Source of the DNA: Rhodobacter sp.
Lineage (GTDB): Bacteria; Pseudomonadota; Alphaproteobacteria; Rhodobacterales; Rhodobacteraceae
Direction of reading: 5' to 3'
Assembly: GCA_013824045.1 (NCBI GenBank)
Contig: PNND01000414.1
Span: 1-7,454, forward strand
Length of the DNA stretch: 7,454 bases
Positions 1 through 6,351 of the stretch are shown here, piece by piece (position 1 is the stretch's first letter; the number at the start of each line of letters is the position of its first letter). Under the pieces are notes generated by a model. The model had not been told where the DNA came from. It ran no database searches and worked only from the letters and a program-made list of their open reading frames with translations. Made by a program: the position numbers and the translations under genes.

Positions 1-1556
1 TTGCCCGCACGACCGCGCTGGGCGTTTCCGCCGCCGCTGCCTATGCGCTGATTGGCATGGATGCCCCCGCTATGGCGCAGGATACTCCCGCCATGGGCGG
101 CACACTGCGCATGTCGATGGAAATCAAGGCTCTGAAAGACCCGCGCACCGCCGACTGGTCGCAGATCGCCAACGTCACGCGCGGCTGGCTGGAATACCTC
201 GTCGAATACAACAATGACGGCTCGATTCGCGGCATGCTGCTGGAATCGTGGGAAACCAATGCCGATGCCACCGAATACACGCTCAAGGTCCGCCCGGGCG
301 TGAAGTGGAACAACGGCGAAGACTTCACTGCTGACGACGTTGCGCACAACTTCACCCGCTGGGGCGATGCCTCGGTCGAGGGCAACTCGATGCCGGGCCG
401 CATCACCAATCTGGTGGATGCCGAAGCCAAGACCCTGCGCGAAGGCGCCGTCACCGTCGTTGATCCGCTGACGGTGAAACTCACCCTCAGCGCGCCCGAC
501 GTCACCCTGATCGCGGGCCTCGCCGACTATCCCGCCGCCGTCGTGCACAAGTCCTATGACAACGGCGATCCGACCGGCACCCCCGGCACTGGCCCGTTCC
601 TGCCCGAAACCGTCGAGGTGGGCGTGAAGGCACATCTCGTGAAGAACGCCGATCACACCTGGTGGGGCACCGCTGTCTATGGCGGCCCGTATCTGGACCG
701 GATCGAGTATACCGACCTCGGCACCGACCCGTCCGCCGAAGTCAACGCCGCTGCTGCAGGCGAACTCGATGCCACCTATCAGTCGACCGGTGAATTCATC
801 GAGCAGTTCGATGCCCTTGGCTGGACGAAATCCGAAGCCGTCACGGCCGCCACTCTGGCCGTGCGCTTCAACCAACTCGCGGAAGAGTACAAGGACGTCA
901 ACGTCCGCAACGGCCTGATCAAATGCGTGGACAACAAGGTCGTCCTCGAACTGGGCTACTCGAACCTCGGCACCGTAGCCGAAAACCACCATGTCTGCCC
1001 GATCCACCCGGAATACTTCGCTCTGCCCCCGCTGACGGCCGATCCGGCTGCCGGCAAGGCCGCGATCGATGCAGCAGGGAAGGCCGATTTCGAGTTCGAA
1101 CTGATCTCGCTCGATGACAGCTGGCAGGCCGCAACCTGCGACGCCGTCGCCGCGCAGATCCGCGACGCGGGCATCAACATCAAGCGCACCGTTCTGCCGG
1201 GTTCCACATTCTGGAATGACTGGCTGAAATACCCGTTCTCGGCCACCGAATGGAACATGCGTCCGCTCGGCGTGCAGATCCTCGCGCTGGCCTATCGTTC
1301 GGGCGAAGCCTGGAACGAGTCGGCCTTCGCCAACGCGGAATTCGACTCCGAACTCGCCAAGGCCCTGTCGATCGCCGATGCCAAGGCCCGGTCCGAAGTG
1401 ATGAAGCGTCTCGAAGAGATCATGCAGGAGCAGGGCGTGATGGTGCAGCCCTACTGGCGCTCGATCTATCGCCACTTCGACCCCAAAGTGAAAGGGGCGG
1501 ATATGCACGCCACCTTTGAACACCACCACTACAAGTGGTCGATCGCTGCGGCCTGA
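1..1556 (+). CDS. Family 5 ABC transporter periplasmic substrate-binding protein (5' partial)
   Basis: This is the solute receptor of a PepT-type ABC importer; it should bind its ligand in the periplasm and deliver it to the two permeases encoded downstream. The reading frame is open to the left edge (first full codon at position 3), giving 517 visible residues and a TGA stop at 1554-1556. The ATG at 57 is unlikely to be the start: the codons before it encode a hydrophobic Ala-rich stretch ([16 protein letters not shown]), and AMA-QD at about 72-80 is a good signal-peptidase I site. The visible part is therefore the end of an export signal whose charged N-terminus lies outside. The ARTTALG lead-in resembles what follows a twin-arginine motif in relatives, so Tat export is possible (inference). 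Family 5 hallmarks are [19 protein letters not shown], then [15 protein letters not shown] and later TGPF, with a C-terminal [10 protein letters not shown] segment. The family transports peptides, nickel, opines and sugars; the ligand here is unknown. Confidence 0.93.
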   Translation, partial: ARTTALGVSAAAAYALIGMDAPAMAQDTPAMGGTLRMSMEIKALKDPRTADWSQIANVTRGWLEYLVEYNNDGSIRGMLLESWETNADATEYTLKVRPGVKWNNGEDFTADDVAHNFTRWGDASVEGNSMPGRITNLVDAEAKTLREGAVTVVDPLTVKLTLSAPDVTLIAGLADYPAAVVHKSYDNGDPTGTPGTGPFLPETVEVGVKAHLVKNADHTWWGTAVYGGPYLDRIEYTDLGTDPSAEVNAAAAGELDATYQSTGEFIEQFDALGWTKSEAVTAATLAVRFNQLAEEYKDVNVRNGLIKCVDNKVVLELGYSNLGTVAENHHVCPIHPEYFALPPLTADPAAGKAAIDAAGKADFEFELISLDDSWQAATCDAVAAQIRDAGINIKRTVLPGSTFWNDWLKYPFSATEWNMRPLGVQILALAYRSGEAWNESAFANAEFDSELAKALSIADAKARSEVMKRLEEIMQEQGVMVQPYWRSIYRHFDPKVKGADMHATFEHHHYKWSIAAA

Positions 1557-1572
1557 TCGGCCCTCGCAAGAC

Positions 1573-1610
1573 GGGCGCGCGGGGCATTCCCCGCGCGCCC
1601 TCCTTCTTCT
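1573..1610 (+). terminator. Strong hairpin after the binding-protein gene (terminator or attenuator)
   Basis: A perfect 12-bp G/C-only stem (arms 1573-1584 and 1589-1600) closes a 4-nt CATT loop, 16 nt after the stop codon, and is followed by the pyrimidine-rich TCCTTCTTCT. The tail is not a pure T-run, so termination is probably partial. A hairpin between a binding-protein gene and its permease genes commonly lets the receptor be made in excess over the membrane parts, through partial termination or by protecting the upstream mRNA from 3' exonucleases. The stem is read directly from the sequence; the regulatory role is inferred. The rest of the 124-bp gap (1557-1680) shows nothing else except the ribosome-binding site AAAGGA at 1669-1674. 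Confidence 0.75.
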
Positions 1611-1680
1611 GCTCAGGGCGCTTTTGCCCCGCACAGCCATTCCATCTGCCTGCGATCCCATGACCGGGAAAGGATGAGCC

Positions 1681-2766
1681 ATGCTCCTCTTCGTGCTGCG
1701 GCGTATCGGTGTCATGATCCTGACCGCGATCGCGCTCACCTTCATCGTCTTCTACATGACGAACCTGCCGCCGAACCTCGAAAAGCTCGCGAAGTCCGAG
1801 GCGTCGGTCCGCATGGCCGACGATGCCGTGGCAAGCTGGCTGGAAAGCAATGGCTATGGCGGGTCGGTCTTTGTGCGCTATGGCGAATGGCTGGGCGTCA
1901 TGCCAGGCTGGACCCTCACGGATGAGGACGGCACGATCCGGGGTCGCTGCATCGAAAGCGGGCAAGACCCCGCCGCCGCCGCCCGCTACTGCGGCATCCT
2001 GCAGGGCAATTGGGGCTTTTCCACCGTCTTCAAGCAACCGGTGACAGAGGTTCTGGCCCGCTCGCTCGGTGCCACCGGCTGGCTGATGCTCTGGGTGATG
2101 ATCGTCATGGTTCCCGCCTCGCTGCTGCTCGGCGTGCTCTCGGGCATGCGCGAAGGCAGCCGGACAGACCGTGTCCTCTCCACTGTCGCCATCACCACCA
2201 CCGCCACCCCGGAATATGTCTCGGGCGTCATCCTGATCGCCCTTCTCGCCTCCGCCACCGCAGGCGTCTCGCCCATCCTCGCCGAGGCGGGCTGGATCGA
2301 AGGCAAGACGCTGTTTCCCGGCACCGCCACCAGCGCCATGGACAACATCACCTTCTGGAACTTCTTCCTGCCCGTGATGACCATCGCGCTATACGGCATC
2401 GGCTACATCGCCCGCATGACCCGTGCCTCGATGACCGAAGTGATGACCCAGCAATACATCCGCACCGCGCGGCTCAAAGGGGTGGGCTTCCGCGAAGTCG
2501 TCATGCGCCACGCGCTCCGCAACGCGCTGATCGCCCCCTTCACGGTGATCATGCTGCAGTTCCCATGGCTCTTGAACGGCGTGGTCATTGTTGAAACTCT
2601 CTTCAACTACAAGGGCTTCGGCTGGACGCTCGTGCAGGCCGCCGGCAACAACGACATCGACACCCTGCTCGCCTGCTCGGTCGTCGCCGTCTTCGTCGTG
2701 CTGGTCACGCAGCTGATTTCGGATATCGGCTACGTCTTCCTCAATCCCCGCATCCGCCTCGCGTAA
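1681..2766 (+). CDS. DppB-type ABC transporter permease
   Basis: This is one of the two inner-membrane subunits forming the translocation path (361 residues). The start ATG is supported by AAAGGA 6 nt upstream and by the usual N-terminus of this family, MLLFVLRRIGVMILTAIALT, which leads straight into transmembrane helix 1 (about 9-28). A long, probably periplasmic segment follows (about 29-130). It contains the family-like GILQGNWGFS (105-114) and two cysteines, C90 and C104, that could form a disulfide. Further helices are predicted near 132-154, 165-192, 226-246, 285-308 and 327-353. The cytoplasmic EAA loop, which docks onto the ATPase, lies at about 255-286 (core YIRTARLKGVGFREVV, then RHALRNALIAP). 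The protein is slightly longer than typical DppB (about 340 residues) because of the first periplasmic loop. It is followed after 12 nt by the second permease, so the two are almost certainly translated from one mRNA. Confidence 0.95.
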   Translation: MLLFVLRRIGVMILTAIALTFIVFYMTNLPPNLEKLAKSEASVRMADDAVASWLESNGYGGSVFVRYGEWLGVMPGWTLTDEDGTIRGRCIESGQDPAAAARYCGILQGNWGFSTVFKQPVTEVLARSLGATGWLMLWVMIVMVPASLLLGVLSGMREGSRTDRVLSTVAITTTATPEYVSGVILIALLASATAGVSPILAEAGWIEGKTLFPGTATSAMDNITFWNFFLPVMTIALYGIGYIARMTRASMTEVMTQQYIRTARLKGVGFREVVMRHALRNALIAPFTVIMLQFPWLLNGVVIVETLFNYKGFGWTLVQAAGNNDIDTLLACSVVAVFVVLVTQLISDIGYVFLNPRIRLA

Positions 2767-2778
2767 GGAAAGCCCAGC

Positions 2779-3945
2779 ATGGACGACGCACTCTCCTGGG
2801 GCTCGATCTTCCTGCGCATCGCGGCGCAGCTCCTGCCGGTATGGGTGGCGCTCATCGCCACCTTCGCGCTCTCGATGCGCTACAAGCGCAACCTCGGCCT
2901 CTATGGCCGCATCTTTGACAGCCCCGTAGGTATGACAGGCTTCGGCCTCGTGATGTTCTGGGTCTTCACTGCCATCTTCGCCGACTGGATCATCACACAC
3001 GATCCTTTGGCCCAACTGTCCGGGATGAAGAACATCATCCCAGGCAGCCCTGTGAAAGACGCCGTCGAAGGCGCCTATCCCTATTACCTCCTCGGCGGCG
3101 ACCACCTCGCCCGCGACGTGTTCAGCCGCATGGTCATGGGCGCGCGCGACGTGCTCAAGATCGCCCCCGCCGCCACAGTCATAGCCTTCATGGTGGGCAT
3201 CACGCTTGGCCTGCCTGCGGGCTATCTGGGTGGCAAGCTCGACACCACGATCAGCTTCCTCTCGAACCTCGTCCTCGCCTTCCCTGTGATCTTGCTGTTC
3301 TACCTGCTGGTGACGCCCGAGATCCGGGTGACTGGCATCCCCACCGTGCTGGCGGCGATCCTCTTCATCTTCCCGGTGATCTTTCTCACGCTTCTTCTGA
3401 ACGCGCGCTTCTTCACCAACCCGACGAAACGCAATCTCTATGTGGGCGGCATTCTCGTCATCGGCCTCTGGGCCTATTCCGGCCTCGCCTTCAACGCCGA
3501 TCCCTTGGGCGTCTGGTCGATGGACCCGAACATGCTCAACGTCTTCGTCTCGGTGGTCTTCGTGAACTCGCCGGGCGTCTTCCGCATCGTCCGCGGCATG
3601 GTGATGGACATCAAGACCCGCGATTATGTGGCGGCCGGCCAGACCCGCGGCGAAGGCCCGTGGTACATCATGCTGTGGGAGATTCTGCCCAACGCCCGCG
3701 GCCCCCTGATCGTCGACTTCTGCCTGCGCATCGGCTACACCACCATCCTTCTGGGCACGCTCGGCTTCTTCGGCCTTGGCGTCACACCCGAATCGCCTGA
3801 CTGGGGCAGCACTATCAACTATGGCCGCCGCCTGCTGGCCATCGCCCCGCACCCGGCGGTGGTGCCCGCCTTCGCGCTCATGTCGCTCGTCCTTGGTCTG
3901 AACCTCCTCGCCGACGGTCTGCGCGAAGAAAGCATGAAGGACTAG
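2779..3945 (+). CDS. DppC-type ABC transporter permease with extra membrane helices
   Basis: This is the second inner-membrane channel subunit (388 residues; typical DppC is about 300). Its ribosome-binding site AAGGAA (2765-2770) overlaps the TAA of the preceding gene, consistent with coupled translation. Family features are GGDHLARDVFSRMVMGAR (106-122, matching the usual LGTDxxGRDVxSRxxxGAR), AGYLGGKLD, LAFPVILL, the EAA loop (about 275-309, RDYVAAGQTRGEGP then EILPNARGP), and LGFFGLGVTPESPDWG near 328-343. Two additions stand out. A hydrophobic helix at about 9-32 precedes the normal first helix (about 50-72). About 70 extra residues, with two likely helices (about 184-206 and 220-240), sit between the usual helix 3 (about 156-178) and the helix entering the EAA loop. 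About nine membrane segments result instead of six. Unbroken frame and membrane-like composition argue that the additions are genuine. Confidence 0.94.
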   Translation: MDDALSWGSIFLRIAAQLLPVWVALIATFALSMRYKRNLGLYGRIFDSPVGMTGFGLVMFWVFTAIFADWIITHDPLAQLSGMKNIIPGSPVKDAVEGAYPYYLLGGDHLARDVFSRMVMGARDVLKIAPAATVIAFMVGITLGLPAGYLGGKLDTTISFLSNLVLAFPVILLFYLLVTPEIRVTGIPTVLAAILFIFPVIFLTLLLNARFFTNPTKRNLYVGGILVIGLWAYSGLAFNADPLGVWSMDPNMLNVFVSVVFVNSPGVFRIVRGMVMDIKTRDYVAAGQTRGEGPWYIMLWEILPNARGPLIVDFCLRIGYTTILLGTLGFFGLGVTPESPDWGSTINYGRRLLAIAPHPAVVPAFALMSLVLGLNLLADGLREESMKD

Positions 3946-3988
3946 ATCCAATGACCCGCCCCAAGTTCTTCTCTGCAAAAGTATCCCA

Positions 3989-4049
3989 CGGGGGTCGCCA
4001 CTGGTGCGCCACTGGTTCAAGCCCAGTGGCGACGGGTGTGAAACCCCCG
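3989..4049 (+). repeat. Nested inverted repeats in the permease-ATPase gap
   Basis: The 135-bp gap 3946-4080 contains several complementary arms. An 11-bp perfect inverted repeat pairs 3994-4004 (GTCGCCACTGG) with 4023-4033. A second copy of the left arm, CGCCACTGG at 4007-4015, pairs with 4023-4031 (9 bp, 7-nt loop), so the two hairpins exclude each other. An outer 7-bp pair, CGGGGGT 3989-3995 with ACCCCCG 4043-4049, can enclose the second hairpin, or the first one if that stem gives up its two outer pairs. The T/A-rich lead-in TTCTTCTCTGCAAAAGTATCCC followed by a G-run resembles, from memory, a recurring intergenic element of Rhodobacteraceae; this could not be checked. No T-run follows, so this is more likely an RNA processing, stability or attenuation structure than a plain terminator. 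The weak ribosome-binding site GAGAGG (4070-4075) for the ATPase gene lies downstream. Confidence 0.7.
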
Positions 4050-4080
4050 GTCCCGCACCCTCCACCCGCGAGAGGCCACC

Positions 4081-6165
4081 ATGTCTGAACCCTGGGACCC
4101 GTCCAAACCGATCTTGGAAATCGAGAACCTCTCGATCTCCTTCTTCACCCGCCTGCGCGAGATTCCCGCCGTGATGGATTTCTCCTGCACCGTCATGGCG
4201 GGTGAGGCGATGGGTCTGGTGGGCGAATCCGGCTGCGGCAAATCCACCGTGGCGCTGGCCGTCATGCGCTACCTTGGCAAGAACGGCCGCATCACGGGCG
4301 GCTCGATCCGCTTCAAGGGCCGTGATCTGACCAACATGGAAGACGAAGAACTGCGCAAGATCCGCGGCTCCGAAATCGCCATGATCTATCAGGAACCGAT
4401 GGCCTCGCTGAACCCGGCGATGAAGATCGGCGCGCAACTGGCCGAAGTGCCGATGATCCATCAAGGCATGGCCAAGGATGAGGCGTGGAAACTCGCCCGC
4501 CAGATCGTGGCCGATGTTCGCCTACCCGACCCCGACCGCATCATCAATGCCTACCCGCACCAACTCTCGGGCGGCCAGCAGCAGCGCATTGTCATCGCCA
4601 TGGCGCTGATGTCCAAACCCGCGCTTCTGATCCTTGATGAACCCACCACCGCGCTGGATGTGACGGTCGAAGCAGGCATCGTCGATCTGGTCAAGGAGTT
4701 GGGCACAAAATACGGCACCTCGATGCTGTTCATCAGCCACAACCTCGGCCTCGTGCTCGATGTCTGCGACCGGCTCTGCGTGATGTATTCCGGCGAAGCT
4801 GTGGAAACCGGCAATGTCGAAGAGGTCTTCGACAAGATGCGCCACCCCTACACGCAGGCGCTCTTCCGCTCCATCCCGCTGCCGGGGGCCGACAAAAACT
4901 CCCGCCCCCTTGTCGCCATTCCGGGTAACTTCCCCCTGCCGCACGAACGCCCTAATGGCTGCAACTTCGGCCCGCGCTGCGATTACTTCACCGATGGCCG
5001 CTGCAACGCGCAGGACATCCCTATGGCGCAGGTACCGGGCGACGACCGGCACGAAACCCGATGCATCCGGTCGACCGAGATTGACTGGAACGCCCCCCTC
5101 GCCGCCGTGAAGATGGTCGAGAAAACCCCCATCGGGCGCGTGGTCCTCAAACTTGATGACCTCAAGAAATACTACTCTGTCTCCGGCTCCGCCTTCGGGG
5201 GCGGCGCGGGCAAGGTTGTGAAGGCCAATGAAACCCTCAGCTTTGAGGCGCGCGAAGGCGAAACCCTCGCCATCGTGGGTGAATCCGGCTGCGGCAAATC
5301 CACCTTCGCCAAGGTGCTGATGGGGCTGGAAACCGCAACCAGCGGCCAGATCATGCTGTTTGACGAAAACGTCCAGAACACGCCCATTCAGATGCGTGAC
5401 ACCGGCACCATCTCAAAGCTCCAGATGGTGTTCCAGAACCCGTTCGACACGCTCAACCCCTCTTCCACCGTGGGCCGCCAGATCATCCGCGCGCTGGAGA
5501 TTTTCAAGTTCGGCAACTCGGATGAGGAACGCAGCGCCCGGATGCTCGAACTGCTCGACCTCGTCAAACTTCCCCGCGCCTTTGCCGAACGCATGCCGCG
5601 CCAGCTTTCCGGCGGGCAGAAACAACGCGTGGGCATCGCCCGCGCCTTCGCGGGCGGGGCCAAGGTGGTGGTCGCCGATGAACCCGTCTCCGCGCTCGAC
5701 GTCTCGGTTCAGGCCGCTGTCACCGACCTCTTGATGGACATCCAGCGCAAGAACAAGACGACGCTTCTCTTCATCAGCCATGACCTTTCCATCGTGCGCT
5801 ACCTGTCGGACCGGGTGATGGTCATGTATCTGGGCCATGTGGTCGAAATGGGCACCACCGATCAGGTGTTCCAGCCGCCCTACCACCCCTATACCGAGGC
5901 GCTCCTGTCGGCCGTGCCCATCGCTGATACCCGCGTGCAGAAGAAACGCATCGTGCTGGAAGGCGACATCCCCTCTGCCGTCAACCCGCCCCCCGGCTGC
6001 CCATTCCAGACACGCTGCCGCTGGAAATCACAGGTCGCAAATGGGCTCTGCGATCGCGAAGTGCCCCCGGTGCGGATGTTGGAAGGCGGCCATCAGATCA
6101 AATGCCACCTGCCGGATGAGGTTTTCGCCACAATGGAGCCGGTCATCAAGATCGCCGCCGAGTAA
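4081..6165 (+). CDS. Fused tandem ABC ATPase (DppD-DppF fusion)
   Basis: This single 694-residue protein carries both nucleotide-binding domains of the importer and should sit on the cytoplasmic face of the two permeases, coupling ATP hydrolysis to import. Domain 1 (about 11-335): Walker A GESGCGKST 48-56, Q-loop Q104, signature LSGGQ 162-166, Walker B LLILDE 182-187 (catalytic E187), TALD D-loop 190-193, switch H220. Domain 2 (about 352-690): Walker A 400-408, Q452, LSGGQ 509-513, Walker B VVVADE 529-534 (E534), SALD 537-540, H567. All key residues are present in both, so two active sites are expected. Each domain ends in the oligopeptide-transporter C-terminal region (HPYTQALF 255-262, HPYTEALL 602-609) with four cysteines: C294, C300, C308, C328 and C640, C646, C657, C675. 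Equivalent cysteines hold an iron-sulfur cluster in mycobacterial OppD. GAGAGG lies 5 nt before the ATG. Confidence 0.96.
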   Translation: MSEPWDPSKPILEIENLSISFFTRLREIPAVMDFSCTVMAGEAMGLVGESGCGKSTVALAVMRYLGKNGRITGGSIRFKGRDLTNMEDEELRKIRGSEIAMIYQEPMASLNPAMKIGAQLAEVPMIHQGMAKDEAWKLARQIVADVRLPDPDRIINAYPHQLSGGQQQRIVIAMALMSKPALLILDEPTTALDVTVEAGIVDLVKELGTKYGTSMLFISHNLGLVLDVCDRLCVMYSGEAVETGNVEEVFDKMRHPYTQALFRSIPLPGADKNSRPLVAIPGNFPLPHERPNGCNFGPRCDYFTDGRCNAQDIPMAQVPGDDRHETRCIRSTEIDWNAPLAAVKMVEKTPIGRVVLKLDDLKKYYSVSGSAFGGGAGKVVKANETLSFEAREGETLAIVGESGCGKSTFAKVLMGLETATSGQIMLFDENVQNTPIQMRDTGTISKLQMVFQNPFDTLNPSSTVGRQIIRALEIFKFGNSDEERSARMLELLDLVKLPRAFAERMPRQLSGGQKQRVGIARAFAGGAKVVVADEPVSALDVSVQAAVTDLLMDIQRKNKTTLLFISHDLSIVRYLSDRVMVMYLGHVVEMGTTDQVFQPPYHPYTEALLSAVPIADTRVQKKRIVLEGDIPSAVNPPPGCPFQTRCRWKSQVANGLCDREVPPVRMLEGGHQIKCHLPDEVFATMEPVIKIAAE

Positions 6166-6198
6166 GCGGAAATTGACGCAATTTCCGCGTCGTTTTCT
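6166..6198 (+). terminator. Candidate terminator hairpin directly after the ATPase gene
   Basis: A 9-bp perfect stem (GCGGAAATT 6166-6174 with AATTTCCGC 6180-6188, loop GACGC) begins at the base right after the TAA stop at 6163-6165. It is followed by GTCGTTTTCT, a short T-rich tail. It could end transcription of the transporter operon. It is also the first hairpin of the repeat array described separately, so termination may be only one of its roles. Confidence 0.55.
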
Positions 6199-6212
6199 GA
6201 CGCAGAAAACCG

Positions 6213-6226
6213 CCCCCGTCCGGGGG
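6213..6226. repeat. Small G/C hairpin between the two palindrome copies
   Basis: CCCCC (6213-6217) pairs with GGGGG (6222-6226) around a GTCC loop. The stem is short and has no T-run after it, so it is not a convincing terminator alone. It occupies the linker of the first 65-bp unit and has no clear counterpart after the second unit, where the matching positions read CCTTTGATCCAAGG (6277-6290). That segment can itself form a weak 5-bp CCTTT/AAGG-type pairing with one wobble. Confidence 0.5.
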
Positions 6227-6299
6227 TATGGCGGAATTCGCGTCAAATTCCGCAGCGATTTCTGCGTCAGAAATCGCCTTTGATCCAAGGCACCAGCGC

Positions 6300-6344
6300 C
6301 AAAATTCTTCGAAGAATTTTGCAAGAATTTTCGAAAATTCTTGC
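6300..6344. repeat. Two adjoining perfect A/T-rich palindromes; likely bidirectional terminator
   Basis: Positions 6300-6321 form a perfect 22-bp palindrome centred on TTCGAA, and 6321-6344 a perfect 24-bp palindrome also centred on TTCGAA; they share the G at 6321. The block is built from one 9-mer, AAAATTCTT, and its complement AAGAATTTT, in the order forward, reverse, reverse, forward, joined by CG, GC and CG. Each palindrome can fold into a 9- or 10-bp hairpin with a TCGA loop. The block is markedly A/T-rich against its surroundings and lies 7 nt beyond the stop of the minus-strand transglycosylase gene. Because the U-rich stretches lie inside the arms, it may stop transcripts arriving from either side. 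Structure is seen directly; function is inferred. Confidence 0.75.
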
Positions 6345-6351
6345 GCGCCAC

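Larger units (their letters stand above)
6166..6277. repeat. Four-hairpin palindrome array, two copies at 65-bp spacing with flipped loops
   Basis: Hairpin A occupies 6166-6188 (arms GCGGAAATT/AATTTCCGC, loop GACGC). B occupies 6192-6210 (GTTTTCT/AGAAAAC, loop GACGC). D occupies 6231-6253 (GCGGAATT/AATTCCGC, loop CGCGTCA). E occupies 6255-6277 (GCGATTTCT/AGAAATCGC, loop GCGTC). The centres of A and D, and of B and E, are each exactly 65 bp apart, and the arms of each pair match closely, so D-E looks like a second copy of A-B. The central pentamer, however, is GACGC in A and B and its reverse complement GCGTC in D and E. A small hairpin (5-bp stem 6213-6217/6222-6226) lies between the copies. 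The layout recalls REP/BIME elements, in which palindromic units occur in alternating orientation. As RNA, the two loop types could base-pair with each other. Confidence 0.8.

Noticed and set aside
57..59. ATG at 57 as the start of the binding-protein gene
   Set aside because: It would begin inside the signal peptide, seven codons before the cleavage site, leaving no export signal. The frame is open upstream to the window edge.
1420..2037. 205-codon open frame on the minus strand across the end of the binding-protein gene
   Set aside because: It spans the terminator hairpin and the start of a well-supported permease gene, and it has low-complexity composition. It is a shadow frame.
3994..4035. 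A tRNA gene, suggested by the TTCAAGC loop and flanking stem
   Set aside because: There is no D-arm, anticodon arm, full acceptor stem or CCA, and the left arm is only 8 nt from the T-arm-like stem.
3951..4088. Small 45-codon open frame (MTRPKFFSAK...) after the second permease, with GAAGGA 9 nt upstream, overlapping the ATPase start
   Set aside because: It runs through the inverted-repeat element and encodes a low-complexity Pro/His/Gly-rich tail with no recognisable domain. The good ribosome-binding site could be chance from the preceding gene's last codons. Conservation in relatives or ribosome profiling would be needed to revive it.
2389..4464. 691-codon open frame on the minus strand opposite the two permeases and the ATPase start
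   Set aside because: Its product is dominated by His, Asp, Glu, Arg and Gly repeats typical of the antisense of GC-rich coding DNA. It has no domain, and it lies opposite three well-supported genes.
5837..6283. 148-codon plus-strand frame overlapping the end of the ATPase gene and extending into the palindromes
   Set aside because: Its product is Arg/Ser/Pro-rich with no domain, and most of it is the +1 shadow of the ATPase gene. The extension simply runs through the repeats.
6166..6344. CRISPR array
   Set aside because: The repeats are self-complementary, only two copies of each type occur, and the intervals are filled by other palindromes rather than unique spacers of even length.
6166..6344. 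Insertion sequence or transposon remnant
   Set aside because: No transposase fragment, terminal inverted repeats bounding a coding segment, or target-site duplication could be identified. Only short palindromic repeats are visible.
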